Numbered from the stretch's first letter, positions 25,904 through 36,081 are shown. The stretch: 64,000 nt of DNA from Spirosoma oryzicola (GCF_021233055.1 NZ_CP089538.1:787501-851500); one strand, 5' to 3'. A program made the numbers and translations. Notes: a model not told the origin generated them from the letters alone.

Positions 25904-27141
25904 TAAAAGGTTAGAAAGCCAACTCCGAGAGCACCTAACAGGAAAAACATAGCTGTGAGGCCGTACATCATGCTCAGCAGGAAAAACTTGAGGATTGTCT
26001 TACCCCACGACTGTCCATAAACACGCTTGATCGAGAGGAGGAAATAAAGCCAGCTAATCCAAAAGGTCCACAATAATACCGATGAGCTGAGTTTTGGATT
26101 GGCAAAAAAGGTGATGGCCAGTGCGATTGAAAAGAGCAGAAAGAGAACGGTATGAATATGTACGGAGAAAATCAAATGCTCGTAATAGAACCGTCCGCGT
26201 CGAAAATAAAAGAGTAACAGCAGGATGGCGACGAACGGCATCAGGATAAACATGACGACAGAAAAGTTTTTCATGATCGCGTGTAGCAGTTCATGGGTAT
26301 TCTCGCCTTTCATCAAATGGGAAAATTTGCCCTGTTGCCCGTATAGCTTTCTCGTAAACCAATTGGGCGTACTACCTTCGGCTCGGATGAGTGAGTCGAT
26401 TTGTACGCTGGACATCTGCCCTAGCTTTGCTTCGTAATTTTCCCGTTCCTCCTTTGTTTTAAACTCTTTGCCCATCATGTTGGAAAAAGATAGTGACAAT
26501 GTCGGTTGCTGGGGAACAAGGGCGATCAGCTCACGCAGCTTGGTCTGGTTTGAGTCGACTACGGTTAAATTAGCCTCCTTCAACGTAGAATCCAGTTGGG
26601 CTGGCTGGAGTCGTTTGATACGGCGGGCCGTTCGTGCCAGACCCTCTCTGGTCAGTGATGTATTAACGTCAATCTTTCTGGCGATTCCACGTAATCCACG
26701 ACTACGTAGTAAACTATCATTGCTAATCAGATCTTCAATGTCAACTCTTATCACGCTGGAAGCGTCAGTTGTGTCAGTGCCTGATACATTCTTCAAGCTG
26801 TTTATTCCCTCTTCCAACTGGTGGTCGGCGAATTTTCCAATCAGAAAGAAAAAAATAACGCTCACGAAAACGTAAAGGCGGGCAGGTGGCACATACCGCG
26901 CCCGTTTCCCTTCCAGAAACTCGGCGGTCATCTTACCGGGGCGGGTAAAAATGGCTTTTAGCGAGTTCCACAGCTTGTTATCAAAATGCGTGATGCTTTC
27001 AACAAACTCGTAGATGATGTGGCCCAGGGGCAGTTTGACTTCGTGGTTTTCCTGCCCACAGTTCGGACAAAAATTGTCATGGGGACTAAGGTTCTGTCCG
27101 CAGTTAGGACAAACCGAGAGTTTGTTGTGATGGTTGGACAT
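25903..27141 (-). CDS. DUF3667 membrane protein with N-terminal zinc ribbon
   Basis: 412 residues. It starts with a double CxxC zinc ribbon (CPNCGQNLSPHDNFCPNCGQ), then the DUF3667 segment with FTRPGKMTAEFLEGKRARYV and PPARLYVFVSVIFFFLIG, a long soluble helical insertion (about 125-275) and four C-terminal membrane helices (VMFILMPFVAILLLLFYF onward). Function unknown; in Bacteroidota the family is common and inner-membrane. The stop codon lies within the right arm of the repeat at 25745-25903. Confidence 0.88.
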   Translation of the reverse strand: MSNHHNKLSVCPNCGQNLSPHDNFCPNCGQENHEVKLPLGHIIYEFVESITHFDNKLWNSLKAIFTRPGKMTAEFLEGKRARYVPPARLYVFVSVIFFFLIGKFADHQLEEGINSLKNVSGTDTTDASSVIRVDIEDLISNDSLLRSRGLRGIARKIDVNTSLTREGLARTARRIKRLQPAQLDSTLKEANLTVVDSNQTKLRELIALVPQQPTLSLSFSNMMGKEFKTKEERENYEAKLGQMSSVQIDSLIRAEGSTPNWFTRKLYGQQGKFSHLMKGENTHELLHAIMKNFSVVMFILMPFVAILLLLFYFRRGRFYYEHLIFSVHIHTVLFLLFSIALAITFFANPKLSSSVLLWTFWISWLYFLLSIKRVYGQSWGKTILKFFLLSMMYGLTAMFFLLGALGVGFLTF

Positions 27142-27256
27142 TCGGTGTTAAATCGGTTGATGGGGCAACTGCCTCATCGCGTTAGGTAGGTGAATTGACG
27201 ACTGAACACAGCGAATGCTAGTCGCTTAGCCGTGGTACGTACATACAAAAATAAAA

Positions 27257-27290
27257 AAAGAGGTGGCTGAGAAAACTCAACCACCTCTTT
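27257..27290 (-). terminator. Rho-independent terminator of recA
   Basis: Stem aaagaggtggctgag / ctcaaccacctcttt with one mismatch and AAAA loop; on the minus strand it is followed by TTTTTTTATTTTT. It lies 20 bp beyond the recA stop codon. Confidence 0.88.
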
Positions 27291-27309
27291 CTATACAGAT
27301 TTATGAAGC

Positions 27310-28404
27310 TTAATCGTCAATTTCGCCTTCATCGTCAGCATCAGTGCCTTCGATAACAGGGTCAAGCAGCGCATTTTCGTCTTCAGAAATTTTCGTCCGG
27401 ATTTTATTTTCCAGTTCTGCCATCAATTCAGGGTTGTCGAGCAGCAGTTCTTTAACTGCGTCACGTCCTTGAGCCAGACGGCTGGTACCGTATGAGAACC
27501 AGGAACCTGATTTCTTAACGATGTCCATCTCAACAGCCAAGTCAAGAATCTCGCCGACTTTCGAAACGCCCTGGCCGTACATAATGTCGAACTCAACCAC
27601 TTTGAACGGAGCGGCCAGTTTGTTCTTCACGACTTTCACTTTCGTGCGGTTACCAACAACGTTGTCGGCACCTTCTTTGATCTGGCCGATACGACGAATA
27701 TCGATCCGAACCGACGCGTAGAATTTCAGGGCGTTACCACCGGTCGTTGTCTCGGGGTTACCGAACATCACACCGATCTTCTCACGCAGCTGGTTGATGA
27801 AAATGCAGCAGCAACCGGTTTTGTTGATCGTACCGGTCAGCTTCCGCAGCGCTTGCGACATCAATCGGGCTTGCAGACCCATTTTACTTTCTCCCATTTC
27901 GCCTTCAATCTCGGCCTTCGGCACAAGAGCAGCAACGGAGTCAATAACGATAATATCAATAGCACCTGAGCTGATCAGATGTTCCGCAATTTCGAGGGCT
28001 TGTTCGCCATTATCGGGTTGCGAGATCAGCAGGTTTTTGGTATCAATACCGAGTTTCTCGGCGTATACGCGGTCGAACGCGTGTTCGGCGTCGATGAACG
28101 CAGCTAGGCCACCGTTCTTCTGGGCTTCGGCAATGCAGTGCATTGTAAGCGTGGTCTTACCTGACGATTCAGGACCGTAGATTTCAACAACGCGGCCGCG
28201 TGGCATTCCACCAATACCCAATGCCAGATCAAGCCCCAAAGAACCCGTTGAGATAACCGGAACGTCGACAACTTTGGTTTCGCTCAGGCGCATCACAGTG
28301 CCTTTTCCGAACGCTTTGTCTAACTTCTCAATGGTGGTTTGAAGGGCTTTTAACTTGTTGTCATTAGCAGATGCTGTGGCTTGCGCCGTATCTGATTTTG
28401 CCAT
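27310..28404 (-). CDS. recA: Recombinase RecA
   Basis: Strand exchange in homologous recombination and co-protease for the SOS response. 364 residues. Walker A is [10 protein letters not shown], Walker [15 protein letters not shown], loop L1 [15 protein letters not shown] and loop L2 [20 protein letters not shown]. The C-terminal tail is acidic ([13 protein letters not shown]). The ATG at 28404 (MAKSDTAQ) is chosen over an upstream TTG-type extension that reads hydrophobic nonsense. No LexA-type box was recognised upstream. Confidence 0.98.
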   Translation of the reverse strand: MAKSDTAQATASANDNKLKALQTTIEKLDKAFGKGTVMRLSETKVVDVPVISTGSLGLDLALGIGGMPRGRVVEIYGPESSGKTTLTMHCIAEAQKNGGLAAFIDAEHAFDRVYAEKLGIDTKNLLISQPDNGEQALEIAEHLISSGAIDIIVIDSVAALVPKAEIEGEMGESKMGLQARLMSQALRKLTGTINKTGCCCIFINQLREKIGVMFGNPETTTGGNALKFYASVRIDIRRIGQIKEGADNVVGNRTKVKVVKNKLAAPFKVVEFDIMYGQGVSKVGEILDLAVEMDIVKKSGSWFSYGTSRLAQGRDAVKELLLDNPELMAELENKIRTKISEDENALLDPVIEGTDADDEGEIDD

Positions 28405-28636
28405 GTTAGGATGGTTGTTTAAACAGATAAAATTAACGAAAAAGGCCCAGATTACCAAACGGATTTTTGAAATAATTAAGGCGTTTTAGACTTCCTGAAA
28501 GCACAAATTTTAGGCCAGTTTATAAGTCTATAATACTAAGCCTGTTAGCGCTTAAAAAGTTATCGGTCTAGCGCTTCGTATAACCCAAACACCTGCCTTT
28601 TCTATTGATTATCAATAAATTGTAAAATGAACAAAT

Positions 28637-28672
28637 AAAAACGGACAGCTCAGGCGTTGGAGCTGTCCGTTT
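28637..28672 (-). terminator. Rho-independent terminator of the gene at 28696
   Basis: aaacggacagctc and gagctgtccgttt form a 13-bp stem with an 8-nt loop, with T5 after it on the minus strand. Confidence 0.85.
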
Positions 28673-28695
28673 ATGAAAATGATAGTCTAAATAGG

Positions 28696-29166
28696 CTAAA
28701 TGGTCGAGTCGGCGTTGACCGGCTGCTGTTGCGTTGGAGCCGGTTGCGCTTGCTGCTGCTGACCACCCGGATAACCCGGATTTGTACCGTACGGATTCGG
28801 TGGTGGACCGACCGCTTCTACGTCCGTGATGTAGTATTTCGTTTCTCCGTTCCAGGGAAATTTGATAATCTTTTCTTCGTAGTGAAGCGTGACCCGCTGG
28901 CCGGTTTTTACCGCATCGGTGAGTTTTTTGGCTACGGCTTCATCTTTGACCGAGAAGTCGAAATATTGGGGCGTCAGCGAGCCGGTTTCGCCCGAAAAAC
29001 CACCAACGTTCAGCACGCCTTCGTAGGTTTTGAAAAGGTAGCCCCGGCGGCTGAATTTAGAGATCGTACCAGCTCGTTCGCCATCACTGAAGCTCCAGCC
29101 GGTAAGCGCGTATAGAACGCCAAAAACAACTAGTAAGAATAATACAAAGTACAATAATCCTCGCAT
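28696..29166 (-). CDS. Membrane-anchored hypothetical protein
   Basis: 156 residues. One N-terminal helix (LLYFVLFLLVVFGVLYAL) followed by a beta-rich periplasmic domain: SKFSRRGYLFKTYEGVLNVG, VKTGQRVTLHYEEKIIKFPW, then YYITDVEAV. The last 40 residues are a low-complexity tail rich in Pro, Gln and Gly. Similar proteins in Cytophagales have no known role. Single gene with its own terminator. Confidence 0.78.
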   Translation of the reverse strand: MRGLLYFVLFLLVVFGVLYALTGWSFSDGERAGTISKFSRRGYLFKTYEGVLNVGGFSGETGSLTPQYFDFSVKDEAVAKKLTDAVKTGQRVTLHYEEKIIKFPWNGETKYYITDVEAVGPPPNPYGTNPGYPGGQQQQAQPAPTQQQPVNADSTI

Positions 29167-29320
29167 CGATTTGGTCAGTTAAGTTGCGGTTTACTTTGTG
29201 CAAATAGACAAAAATTTTAAACAAGTTCAGAAAACAGAACAGAGTCTGCCTTGAATTGTTCGCGAAATGCTATTAACGACAAAGGAAGGGGATAACTGCG
29301 CCCAATTGATCATTCACAAC

Positions 29321-30562
29321 CTACTTCGATCGGATCGCAATAACGGGATCGAGACGCGACGCTGAGTAGGCGGGAATAATGCCCGCCAGAACACCGATGA
29401 CGCTAGACACGCCCAGGCCCAGGCTAATGTTGCCGATGGTCAATTCCAGCGTAAGGGTACCCAACTGTATAAAGGACAGCAGATAAACCAGCGCTATACC
29501 CGCCAGACCACCCACCAGACTTAGCAGTACGGATTCAAACAGAAACTGGAAAAGAATAAAGTAATTCTTGGCACCGAGCGATTTTTGAATGCCAATAATA
29601 TTGACGCGTTCTTTGACGCTTACAAACATGATGTTGGCTATGCCAAAGCCACCGATCAGGATCGAGAAACCGCCGATTACCCAGCCAGCCGTGGTCAGTA
29701 CGGCGAAGATACCGCTGATAAACTTAAACAAGGCTTCGGGACGGTTAATGGCAAAGTTATCTTCCTGCGTGGGTTTTAAACTCCGACGCGTGCGCATGAT
29801 GCCCCGGATTTCGCCTTCCAGATTTTCCAGGCCGGGGTCGCTGTCGTATCCTTTGGCAAAGATGGTGATGCTGGGGTTGAGTGACGCAAAGTACTTGGCG
29901 TAGGTGTTGTAAGGGATCAGGCAGCGTTTGTCCGCGCTACCGCCGATTTCCAGAACGCCCGAGCCTTTTTTCTCCTGAATGCCAATAATCGTGAAATTCA
30001 AGCCTGCCACCTTCATAGCCTGGCCAACCGGGTCCTGACCGGGAAATAAGGTTTCGGCTACCTCCGATCCAAGAATGACGGCGTTTCGGGAGCCATCCTG
30101 TTCCTGAGCGGTAAAATAACGGCCATCGGACAGCGCAACATCGGTAACCTGGTTATAATCGGAGGTAACACCCGACAGGCGGATTTTCATGCTGTTATTA
30201 CCGTTCTTGACGGTCACCCCGTTTTTGCCGCTGGCTGCGGCTACGGCTTCGGCGTCTTCGAGGTGCTCGTGGAGGTAGCGGAAATCAGCATACTTGAGTT
30301 CGGGACGCTGAAAGTACTTCCACCATTGGAAAGGACCATCGAATGTCCAGGGAATCTTCTGGATGTATAACGCATTGCTGCCGAGCACGTTTACGCTATC
30401 CTTGACGTTGCGTTCCAGCGAATCTACTAGTGTGAACACGGCGATAATAGAAAATATACCGACAGTTACGCCCAATAAGGAGAGCGTTGTGCGCAGGAGG
30501 TTGGAGCGAAGTGCCTGCCACGCAAACCGGAAACTTTCTAATACCTGACGGAGAAATCGCAT
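29321..30562 (-). CDS. MacB/FtsX-type ABC transporter permease
   Basis: 413 residues. The first helix (TTLSLLGVTVGIFSIIAVFT) is followed by a MacB-type periplasmic core domain (about 45-270, with VILGSEVAETLFPGQDPVG) and an FtsX domain with three helices at the end, containing VKERVNIIGIQKSLGAKNYF and closing PAYSASRLDPVIAIRS, the usual end of these permeases. It should work with a separate ATPase for export of lipoproteins or small molecules or for signalling; no ATPase gene is next to it. Confidence 0.92.
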   Translation of the reverse strand: MRFLRQVLESFRFAWQALRSNLLRTTLSLLGVTVGIFSIIAVFTLVDSLERNVKDSVNVLGSNALYIQKIPWTFDGPFQWWKYFQRPELKYADFRYLHEHLEDAEAVAAASGKNGVTVKNGNNSMKIRLSGVTSDYNQVTDVALSDGRYFTAQEQDGSRNAVILGSEVAETLFPGQDPVGQAMKVAGLNFTIIGIQEKKGSGVLEIGGSADKRCLIPYNTYAKYFASLNPSITIFAKGYDSDPGLENLEGEIRGIMRTRRSLKPTQEDNFAINRPEALFKFISGIFAVLTTAGWVIGGFSILIGGFGIANIMFVSVKERVNIIGIQKSLGAKNYFILFQFLFESVLLSLVGGLAGIALVYLLSFIQLGTLTLELTIGNISLGLGVSSVIGVLAGIIPAYSASRLDPVIAIRSK

Positions 30563-30830
30563 GGTGATTGTATAATTCTGACAGAAGTTATCTCGTCAGT
30601 CTAACAAATAAAAAAATAAAATCCGTCCATACCCAGTTGTTTCGGACAAGCAGGCCGTTCCAGCGGATGAATGGTTCATTGTATAAGCATCGGGGCTAAG
30701 TTAGTTACCTAAGGATTACACGACCAGTCGGAAACCTTTTTTACGTCGTTTCCTCCCCATTAATTCACTGCGGATGAGTAAAGCAAATTTTGTAGTTTAG
30801 TGGTTTACAACCGCCTTCCCGCAGTTCTGT

Positions 30831-32636
30831 ATGAAAAAAAATAGTATTTATTATCCTTCCCTACTACTGTTTGCCCTTGCTGTTGCTTCCTGCAAAACGC
30901 AGACATCATCTACCGGAACCAGTGCAAAAGTTGGGCAAAGTCAGGGTGTTTATCAGTATCGTGACGAAGATCCAACCGTTAAACCATTTTTCTCGGACCG
31001 TCAGGGTGTAATTGGCCGTAACGGTATGGTAGCGTCAGCCCATCCGGAAGCTTCTCAGGTCGGATTAACCATTTTAAAAGCGGGGGGCAATGCCGTCGAT
31101 GCTGCCGTAGCTGTACAGTTTGCGCTGGCGGTGGTGTATCCGGGGGCGGGTAATATTGGTGGTGGTGGATTTATGGTTTACCGGGATAGCCAGGGCAAAT
31201 CCTATACGATTGATTACCGCGAAAAAGCGCCTGGTCAGGCCAGTAAGGATATGTACCTCGATTCGCTCGGTAACGTTCGCCAGGGCCTGAGTATCAGTGG
31301 TCATTTAGCCAGCGGTGTGCCCGGTTCGGTAGATGGAATGGCCGAAGCCCATAAGCGGTTTGGTAAATTACCGTGGTCGCAGGTGATCCAGCCCGCTGTC
31401 GATCTGGCTCAGAAAGGTTTTGCGCTGACCGAACGCGATGCACTTGGTTTGAATCGAATCAAAACGGACCTGAATACCATCAATCCGGGTAAGCCTTATT
31501 TCCTGAAAAGCACCGTCTCTACCGATACGGTTACCTGGCATAAAGGGGACTTGCTGGTCCAGAGTGATCTGGCGAAAACATTGCAACGGATTCAGGCGCA
31601 GGGCCGCGCCGGGTTTTATGAAGGCGAAACCGCGCGGCTGCTTGCTGAAGAAATGAAGCGGGGAAATGGCCTGATCACCGAAGCGGATTTGAAAAATTAC
31701 CACGCTGTCTGGCGCGAACCGATTCAGGCGAACTACAAAAACTACAAAGTCATCACTATGCCGCCAACCTCCAGTGGCGGTGTTGCGCTTGTGCAGTTGA
31801 TGCGCTTTACGGAGCCGTATCCGCTGCGGAAATGGGGCTGGAATCGTGACTCAACGGTGCAGGTGATGATTGAGGCCGAACGCCGTGTTTATGCCGACCG
31901 CGCGAAGTTTCTGGGTGATCCGGATTTTGTTAAGGTACCCGTCGATAATTTGATCGATCCGGGTTACCTGCGCACACGCTGGACAGACTTCTCTTTTGCC
32001 AAAGCGACCGACAGCAAAGCCATCAAAGGCGGTACAATTCCGGGTTACGAAAGTCTCGAAACGACGCATTTTTCCATTGTTGATAAAGAAGGGAACGCGG
32101 TGAGCATCACGACCACGCTGAACGGTGGTTATGGTAGCCGGGTTGTTGTGAACGGAGCCGGTTTCTTTCTAAACAACGAAATGGACGATTTCAGCATTAA
32201 GCCGGGCGTTCCCAACATGTTTGGATTGATTGGCAATCAGGCGAACGCAATTGCGCCGAACAAGCGAATGTTGTCATCGATGACACCTACGATTCTGGAA
32301 AAAGACGGTAAGCTGTTCATGGTTGTTGGAACGCCGGGTGGTTCTACGATTATTACCTCGGTTTATCAAACCATTCTTAATGTCATTGAACACGGCATGA
32401 CGATGCAACAGGCCGTTAACGCACTGAAATTTCACCATCAATGGCTTCCCGATAAAACAACGTTTGAAAACGGTGCCTTTTCTGATCAGACAGTTCAGAT
32501 GCTGCAAACGCGCGGTTATATCCTTGAAAAACTAACCAATACGCTTGGCCGTATGGACTGCGTCTTGATTCGTCCCGACGGTTCGTACGAAGGGGCATCG
32601 GACCCAAGAGCCGATAACACCGCCAGAGGATACTAA
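30831..32636 (+). CDS. ggt: Gamma-glutamyltransferase (lipoprotein)
   Basis: Cleaves and transfers the gamma-glutamyl group of glutathione; made as a proenzyme that splits itself. 601 residues, normal. Signal sequence with lipobox LALAVASC, so anchored in the envelope. Motifs: MVASAHPEASQVGLTILKAG, GGNAVDAAVAVQFAL, VYPGAGNIGGGGFMVYR and DYREKAPGQASKDMY. The autoprocessing and catalytic Thr starts the small subunit in ETTHFSIVDKEGNAVS. GSTIITSVYQTILNV comes near the end. A terminator-like stem follows. Confidence 0.95.
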   Translation: MKKNSIYYPSLLLFALAVASCKTQTSSTGTSAKVGQSQGVYQYRDEDPTVKPFFSDRQGVIGRNGMVASAHPEASQVGLTILKAGGNAVDAAVAVQFALAVVYPGAGNIGGGGFMVYRDSQGKSYTIDYREKAPGQASKDMYLDSLGNVRQGLSISGHLASGVPGSVDGMAEAHKRFGKLPWSQVIQPAVDLAQKGFALTERDALGLNRIKTDLNTINPGKPYFLKSTVSTDTVTWHKGDLLVQSDLAKTLQRIQAQGRAGFYEGETARLLAEEMKRGNGLITEADLKNYHAVWREPIQANYKNYKVITMPPTSSGGVALVQLMRFTEPYPLRKWGWNRDSTVQVMIEAERRVYADRAKFLGDPDFVKVPVDNLIDPGYLRTRWTDFSFAKATDSKAIKGGTIPGYESLETTHFSIVDKEGNAVSITTTLNGGYGSRVVVNGAGFFLNNEMDDFSIKPGVPNMFGLIGNQANAIAPNKRMLSSMTPTILEKDGKLFMVVGTPGGSTIITSVYQTILNVIEHGMTMQQAVNALKFHHQWLPDKTTFENGAFSDQTVQMLQTRGYILEKLTNTLGRMDCVLIRPDGSYEGASDPRADNTARGY

Positions 32637-32643
32637 GTTGACC

Positions 32644-32681
32644 GCTGGACGGACGGAAGTAGAAGAATCAGTCCGTCCAGC
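32644..32681. terminator. Terminator-like stem between convergent genes
   Basis: Perfect 11-bp stem GCTGGACGGAC / GTCCGTCCAGC with a 16-nt loop, just after ggt and just before the end of the convergent DUF4142 gene. No T tract on either side, so efficiency is uncertain. Confidence 0.55.
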
Positions 32682-32687
32682 AATAGA

Positions 32688-33290
32688 CTAATCCAGTACG
32701 TTTTTCAACTGTTTCGCCAAATCCTTATGCTTACCATCGTCGGTTACTAGCTTCTTTATGAACGCTTTTACACCATCGTTCGGAGCAAGGTCCTGAAGAT
32801 CATCGGCAACCGAGAGCGCGTCGTCGTTGACGGTCGCCATGTTGTCGAGGTATTGCAGGTCGAACTCGGTGCCCGCATCCATCCCGGTTAGTTTACCCAG
32901 CGCACTTTTGCTTTTATCCGAGAGCTCAGTCGGTAAGGTTACGTTCATTTGCTTGGCGAGCGATTGCAACGTCTTGTCGTGCTGCTGATGCTCGTTCATG
33001 GCCCGCTGGGCAAAGCCTTTTACCTCAGGATTGGTCGCTTTCTGAAGGGCTACTTTACTCAATTCATATTCAGTCATGCCGCTATTTGACAGGTGAACCA
33101 TATAACGGCTTACTTTTTTGGCGTCTTCACGGGCGTCGTTACTAACCGCTATCGCCTGTTTCTCAATGCGTTCATCGTTGATCTTATCGGCTTTATCCGT
33201 ACTGTCGTTACCGGACGAACAGCCGAAAACGAAGGATAAGCCTAGAAACAAGCTGGGGATCAATACAGTGGATTTCATCGTGTAGTTCAT
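32688..33290 (-). CDS. DUF4142 lipoprotein
   Basis: 200 residues. Signal with lipobox LGLSFVFGCSSG. The mature part is a ferritin-like four-helix bundle of the DUF4142 family: SNSGMTEYELSKVALQKA, VKGFAQRAMNEHQQHDKTLQ and LTGMDAGTEFDLQYLDNMA, with conserved Glu/His residues that in some relatives bind metal. Physiological role unknown, often linked with stress. An in-frame ATG at 33278 is an equally good start. Confidence 0.88.
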   Translation of the reverse strand: MNYTMKSTVLIPSLFLGLSFVFGCSSGNDSTDKADKINDERIEKQAIAVSNDAREDAKKVSRYMVHLSNSGMTEYELSKVALQKATNPEVKGFAQRAMNEHQQHDKTLQSLAKQMNVTLPTELSDKSKSALGKLTGMDAGTEFDLQYLDNMATVNDDALSVADDLQDLAPNDGVKAFIKKLVTDDGKHKDLAKQLKNVLD

Positions 33291-33332
33291 TTTGCTGTTT
33301 TATGACAACACGCTTTTGAAACACTTGTTCGT

Positions 33333-34238
33333 TTACCGGACTTGCAGCAGCGTCAGCCAGGCTTCTTTGACATTATCGTTGGCAAGAAGCTGCCTGGCCC
33401 GCAGATGGAGCAAATCCGGCAAGTACTGACAACCGTAGCGAGCCTCGTCAAATAGCTCATTTAAAACACCCGTTTCTTTAAAGGCTTCTATCTCATCAGT
33501 TGTCGGAAGCGCGTTGAAGCTGCCTAATTTACCTAAATCGTTGCCCGTTAAAATCGGGCTGTTGCGGATAGAAGCCGGGATCTGGTCAACGCCAATGCCT
33601 ACTTTAGGGCGAGCTACTTCGAATAATGCATCGCCTTGAGCGCGGGCGTACCAGTCGCCACCCATACGGCCAATTAAATCAATACGGTGCGGATCGATAG
33701 CGCCTGTTTCGTCAAAAATGCTGTCGTGGACGTGCGCCATGACTACCTCGCAAATAACCAGATGACCCGCGCCGGGCGTGTCCTGCGTGGATTGGTTATT
33801 GGTTGGAATAATCTGTTTGACGACACATTCGTAGGCCGCAGGTGATTCGGCGACTCTCGGTGGACGGACTTTATCGGAAGCCACAGCCGTAAAACCCGCT
33901 TTTTCGAACTCATTGACGCCACGCTCGAATTCTGCGCTGGCCAGCGACATCTGCTCGACCATGGCATAGTTGACAATGTTAATGACGACTTCGCCTACCT
34001 CTTCCAGATTCAGCAACGTGTGTTTCTTTTGACCGTGCCGGTTGATGGTCGGTGCAAACACCAGCGTTGGCGGGTTGTAGCCAAACAAATTGAAAAAGCT
34101 AAATGGACTTACGTTGACGTTTCCCTGGGCATCAACCGTACTGGCAAATGCAATCGGTCGGGGACCAATCGTACCAATCAGATACCGGTAAAATTCATTG
34201 GGTTTTAGGTCGGCGGGGTTGATGGTTTTGGTCATCAC
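33333..34238 (-). CDS. Flavin reductase-like (FMN-binding split barrel) protein
   Basis: 301 residues. The N-terminal 200 residues fit the flavin reductase-like domain: GTIGPRPIAFASTVDAQGNV, NVSPFSFFNLFGYNPPTLVF, VVINIVNYAMVEQMSLASAE and a C-terminal stretch RIDLIGRMGGDWYAR. It probably binds FMN and reduces or oxidises a small substrate with NAD(P)H. The last 90 residues are an additional helical segment. It follows a MarR regulator gene on the same strand (89 bp gap), so expression may respond to an aromatic or oxidant ligand (inference). Confidence 0.9.
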   Translation of the reverse strand: MMTKTINPADLKPNEFYRYLIGTIGPRPIAFASTVDAQGNVNVSPFSFFNLFGYNPPTLVFAPTINRHGQKKHTLLNLEEVGEVVINIVNYAMVEQMSLASAEFERGVNEFEKAGFTAVASDKVRPPRVAESPAAYECVVKQIIPTNNQSTQDTPGAGHLVICEVVMAHVHDSIFDETGAIDPHRIDLIGRMGGDWYARAQGDALFEVARPKVGIGVDQIPASIRNSPILTGNDLGKLGSFNALPTTDEIEAFKETGVLNELFDEARYGCQYLPDLLHLRARQLLANDNVKEAWLTLLQVR

Positions 34239-34327
34239 AGCAAGAAAAGAGACAAGTTGTGAGAATTGCTTCAGGTGGTAGCAGGGTGTCTAGCCTGCAA
34301 GAACAGGTGAAGGCAGACGCTTAGCCG

Positions 34328-34765
34328 CTATTGGCTGATGTTCGTATAAATCGAATCCATGATCCGGACAAAGTGCTGGTAATCTTCCTCGCTTAACTCA
34401 CCCCAGCCTTTGCGACGCATCGCCGACACAATGGGCAGCACTTCGTCGTGTTTTGCTTCACCTGTTTTAGTCAAGTACACCAGAAACTTACGTCGGTCAC
34501 TATCAGCCATGCGCCGTTCGGCCAGCCCTTTTTGCGAAAGCAAATCGATGATACGGGTTACGGTCGGCGCATCTTTCGTGGTTATTTCCGAGATGGTATT
34601 CTGACTAATGCCAGGGTTACGGTAGAGATGATCGATAATAACCCACTGATCGACTGTCAAATCAAATCCGGCATCGTTGAATTGCTTTTGAAGCGCGTTG
34701 CGGATTTTCTTTATCGTGGTGTCAATCTTAAAAAAATAGGCCCGGCTGTCGGAGGGATGCGTCAT
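34328..34765 (-). CDS. MarR-family transcriptional regulator
   Basis: 145 residues, family-typical. Winged helix: LTVDQWVIIDHLYRNPGI, ISEITTKDAPTVTRIIDLLS (recognition helix) and the wing GLAERRMADSDRRKFLVYLT. It binds DNA as a dimer and is usually released by a small ligand. It most likely controls the flavin reductase gene next to it. The start at 34765 (MTHPSDSRAY) is supported by normal length. Confidence 0.93.
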   Translation of the reverse strand: MTHPSDSRAYFFKIDTTIKKIRNALQKQFNDAGFDLTVDQWVIIDHLYRNPGISQNTISEITTKDAPTVTRIIDLLSQKGLAERRMADSDRRKFLVYLTKTGEAKHDEVLPIVSAMRRKGWGELSEEDYQHFVRIMDSIYTNISQ

Positions 34766-35115
34766 CGATGAGTGGCATTGGTTGATAATGATCCTGAGAA
34801 AAAGCTACGGAGGACTTACCACCGCGAAGCTACTGACAAAACGTTAACCGGTCACTATGCTTGTAAGAGGGCCTGTTTATCGCCAAAAGAATCAGGGTTG
34901 CTGGAAGGACAGGGTATGTAGTAGACAACCGTTGTTTTGAACGGAATCCTTACGATAACTAATTCAAATTGTATGTTGTTAAGAATGAATTACCTTAAAG
35001 AATGGCGCAAGGGATAAATGAATAGTAAACGTGCTTTGATTAGGTAGCCGAAATCTTTTGCCTAATTTTGGCGCTGACTGACGATAACAGATTATTGACA
35101 AACAATTAAACACTA
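34766..35115. other. 350-bp intergenic region between divergent genes
   Basis: I see no gene, tRNA or long repeat here. It must hold the MarR promoter on the minus strand. Near the right end it holds the candidate promoter of the nucleotidyltransferase gene. Confidence 0.6.
35063..35070 (+). promoter_or_regulatory. Candidate -7 element TAATTTTG
   Basis: Fits TAnnTTTG and lies 45 bp upstream of the nucleotidyltransferase start. A TTTG at 35035-35038 stands 24 nt upstream, roughly at the -33 position. Confidence 0.5.
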
Positions 35116-36012
35116 ATGCAACCTACCCTTTTAATTCTGGCTGCTGGTATGGGCAGCCGTTATGGCGGTGTCAAGCAACTCGATCAGTTCGGGCCGAACG
35201 GCGAGACAATCATGGATTATTCGTTATTCGATGCGATCCGGGCGGGCTTCGGAAAGGTCGTGTTTATCATACGGGAAGAATTGCGCGCTGATTTCGAGGA
35301 AATATTCAACGAAAAACTAGCCGGAAAAATAGAAGTGGATTATGCGATCCAGTCGCTTGATGCGTACGTTCCCGCCGAACTGGGGGAAGTGAGACGCACG
35401 AAGCCCTGGGGAACGGGTCATGCCATGCTCTGCGCCAAAAACCACACGACGACGCCTTTTGCTATCATCAACGCCGACGATTTCTACGGCCTCGAAGCGT
35501 TTCAACTGATCGGTGAATTTCTGAAAACGGATACCGACGATCAACTGCACGCCATGGTTGGTTATGAAGTGAAAAACACGTTATCTAAGTACGGTTCGGT
35601 TTCGCGGGGTGTGTGCGAGGTAAATGATAACGGCAACCTGGCGTCGGTCATCGAGCGGACGAAAATCTACGAAAAAGAAGGACGCATCGTATACGAAGAA
35701 ACTGATGGTGATACGCTTTTGTCGCCCGACACGCCCGTTTCGATGAATTTCTGGGGTTTCAAACCCTCCGTATTTCCGTCTCTAGAGCGCCAGTTCGAAA
35801 CGTACGCCATTGCAAACATTGATTCGCTAAAAGCGGAGTTCTACATTCCGACTGTTATGACGACGCTTATTCAAACCGATCTTGGACACTGCAAAGTATT
35901 TCGCAGTCAAGGGGAGTGGTTCGGCGTAACCTATCCCGATGATAAGCCCATTGTACAGGAAGCCCTAAAGCGGCTCCACGATGAAGGGAAATACCCAGAT
36001 CAGTTGTGGTAA
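35116..36012 (+). CDS. Sugar-phosphate nucleotidyltransferase-like protein
   Basis: 298 residues. N-terminal nucleotide-binding signature LILAAGMGSRYGGVKQLDQF of the NTP_transferase (GT-A like) fold, with the metal-binding Asp in PFAIINADDFYG. It has KPWGTGHAMLCAKNH, similar to uridylyl- and guanylyltransferases. The C-terminal third differs from UgpG/GalU, so the sugar is not predictable. No sugar-pathway genes are adjacent. Single gene with a strong terminator. Confidence 0.88.
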   Translation: MQPTLLILAAGMGSRYGGVKQLDQFGPNGETIMDYSLFDAIRAGFGKVVFIIREELRADFEEIFNEKLAGKIEVDYAIQSLDAYVPAELGEVRRTKPWGTGHAMLCAKNHTTTPFAIINADDFYGLEAFQLIGEFLKTDTDDQLHAMVGYEVKNTLSKYGSVSRGVCEVNDNGNLASVIERTKIYEKEGRIVYEETDGDTLLSPDTPVSMNFWGFKPSVFPSLERQFETYAIANIDSLKAEFYIPTVMTTLIQTDLGHCKVFRSQGEWFGVTYPDDKPIVQEALKRLHDEGKYPDQLW

Positions 36013-36025
36013 ACCGAAAATGGAT

Positions 36026-36070
36026 CACAAAAAAGCCCGCTATCGTTTGATGATAGCGGGCTTTTTTGTG
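36026..36070. terminator. Strong bidirectional terminator
   Basis: Perfect 19-bp stem (36026-36044 and 36052-36070) with a 7-nt loop and T6 in the descending arm, A6 in the ascending arm, between convergent genes. Confidence 0.93.
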
Positions 36071-36081
36071 GTATAAGCCTA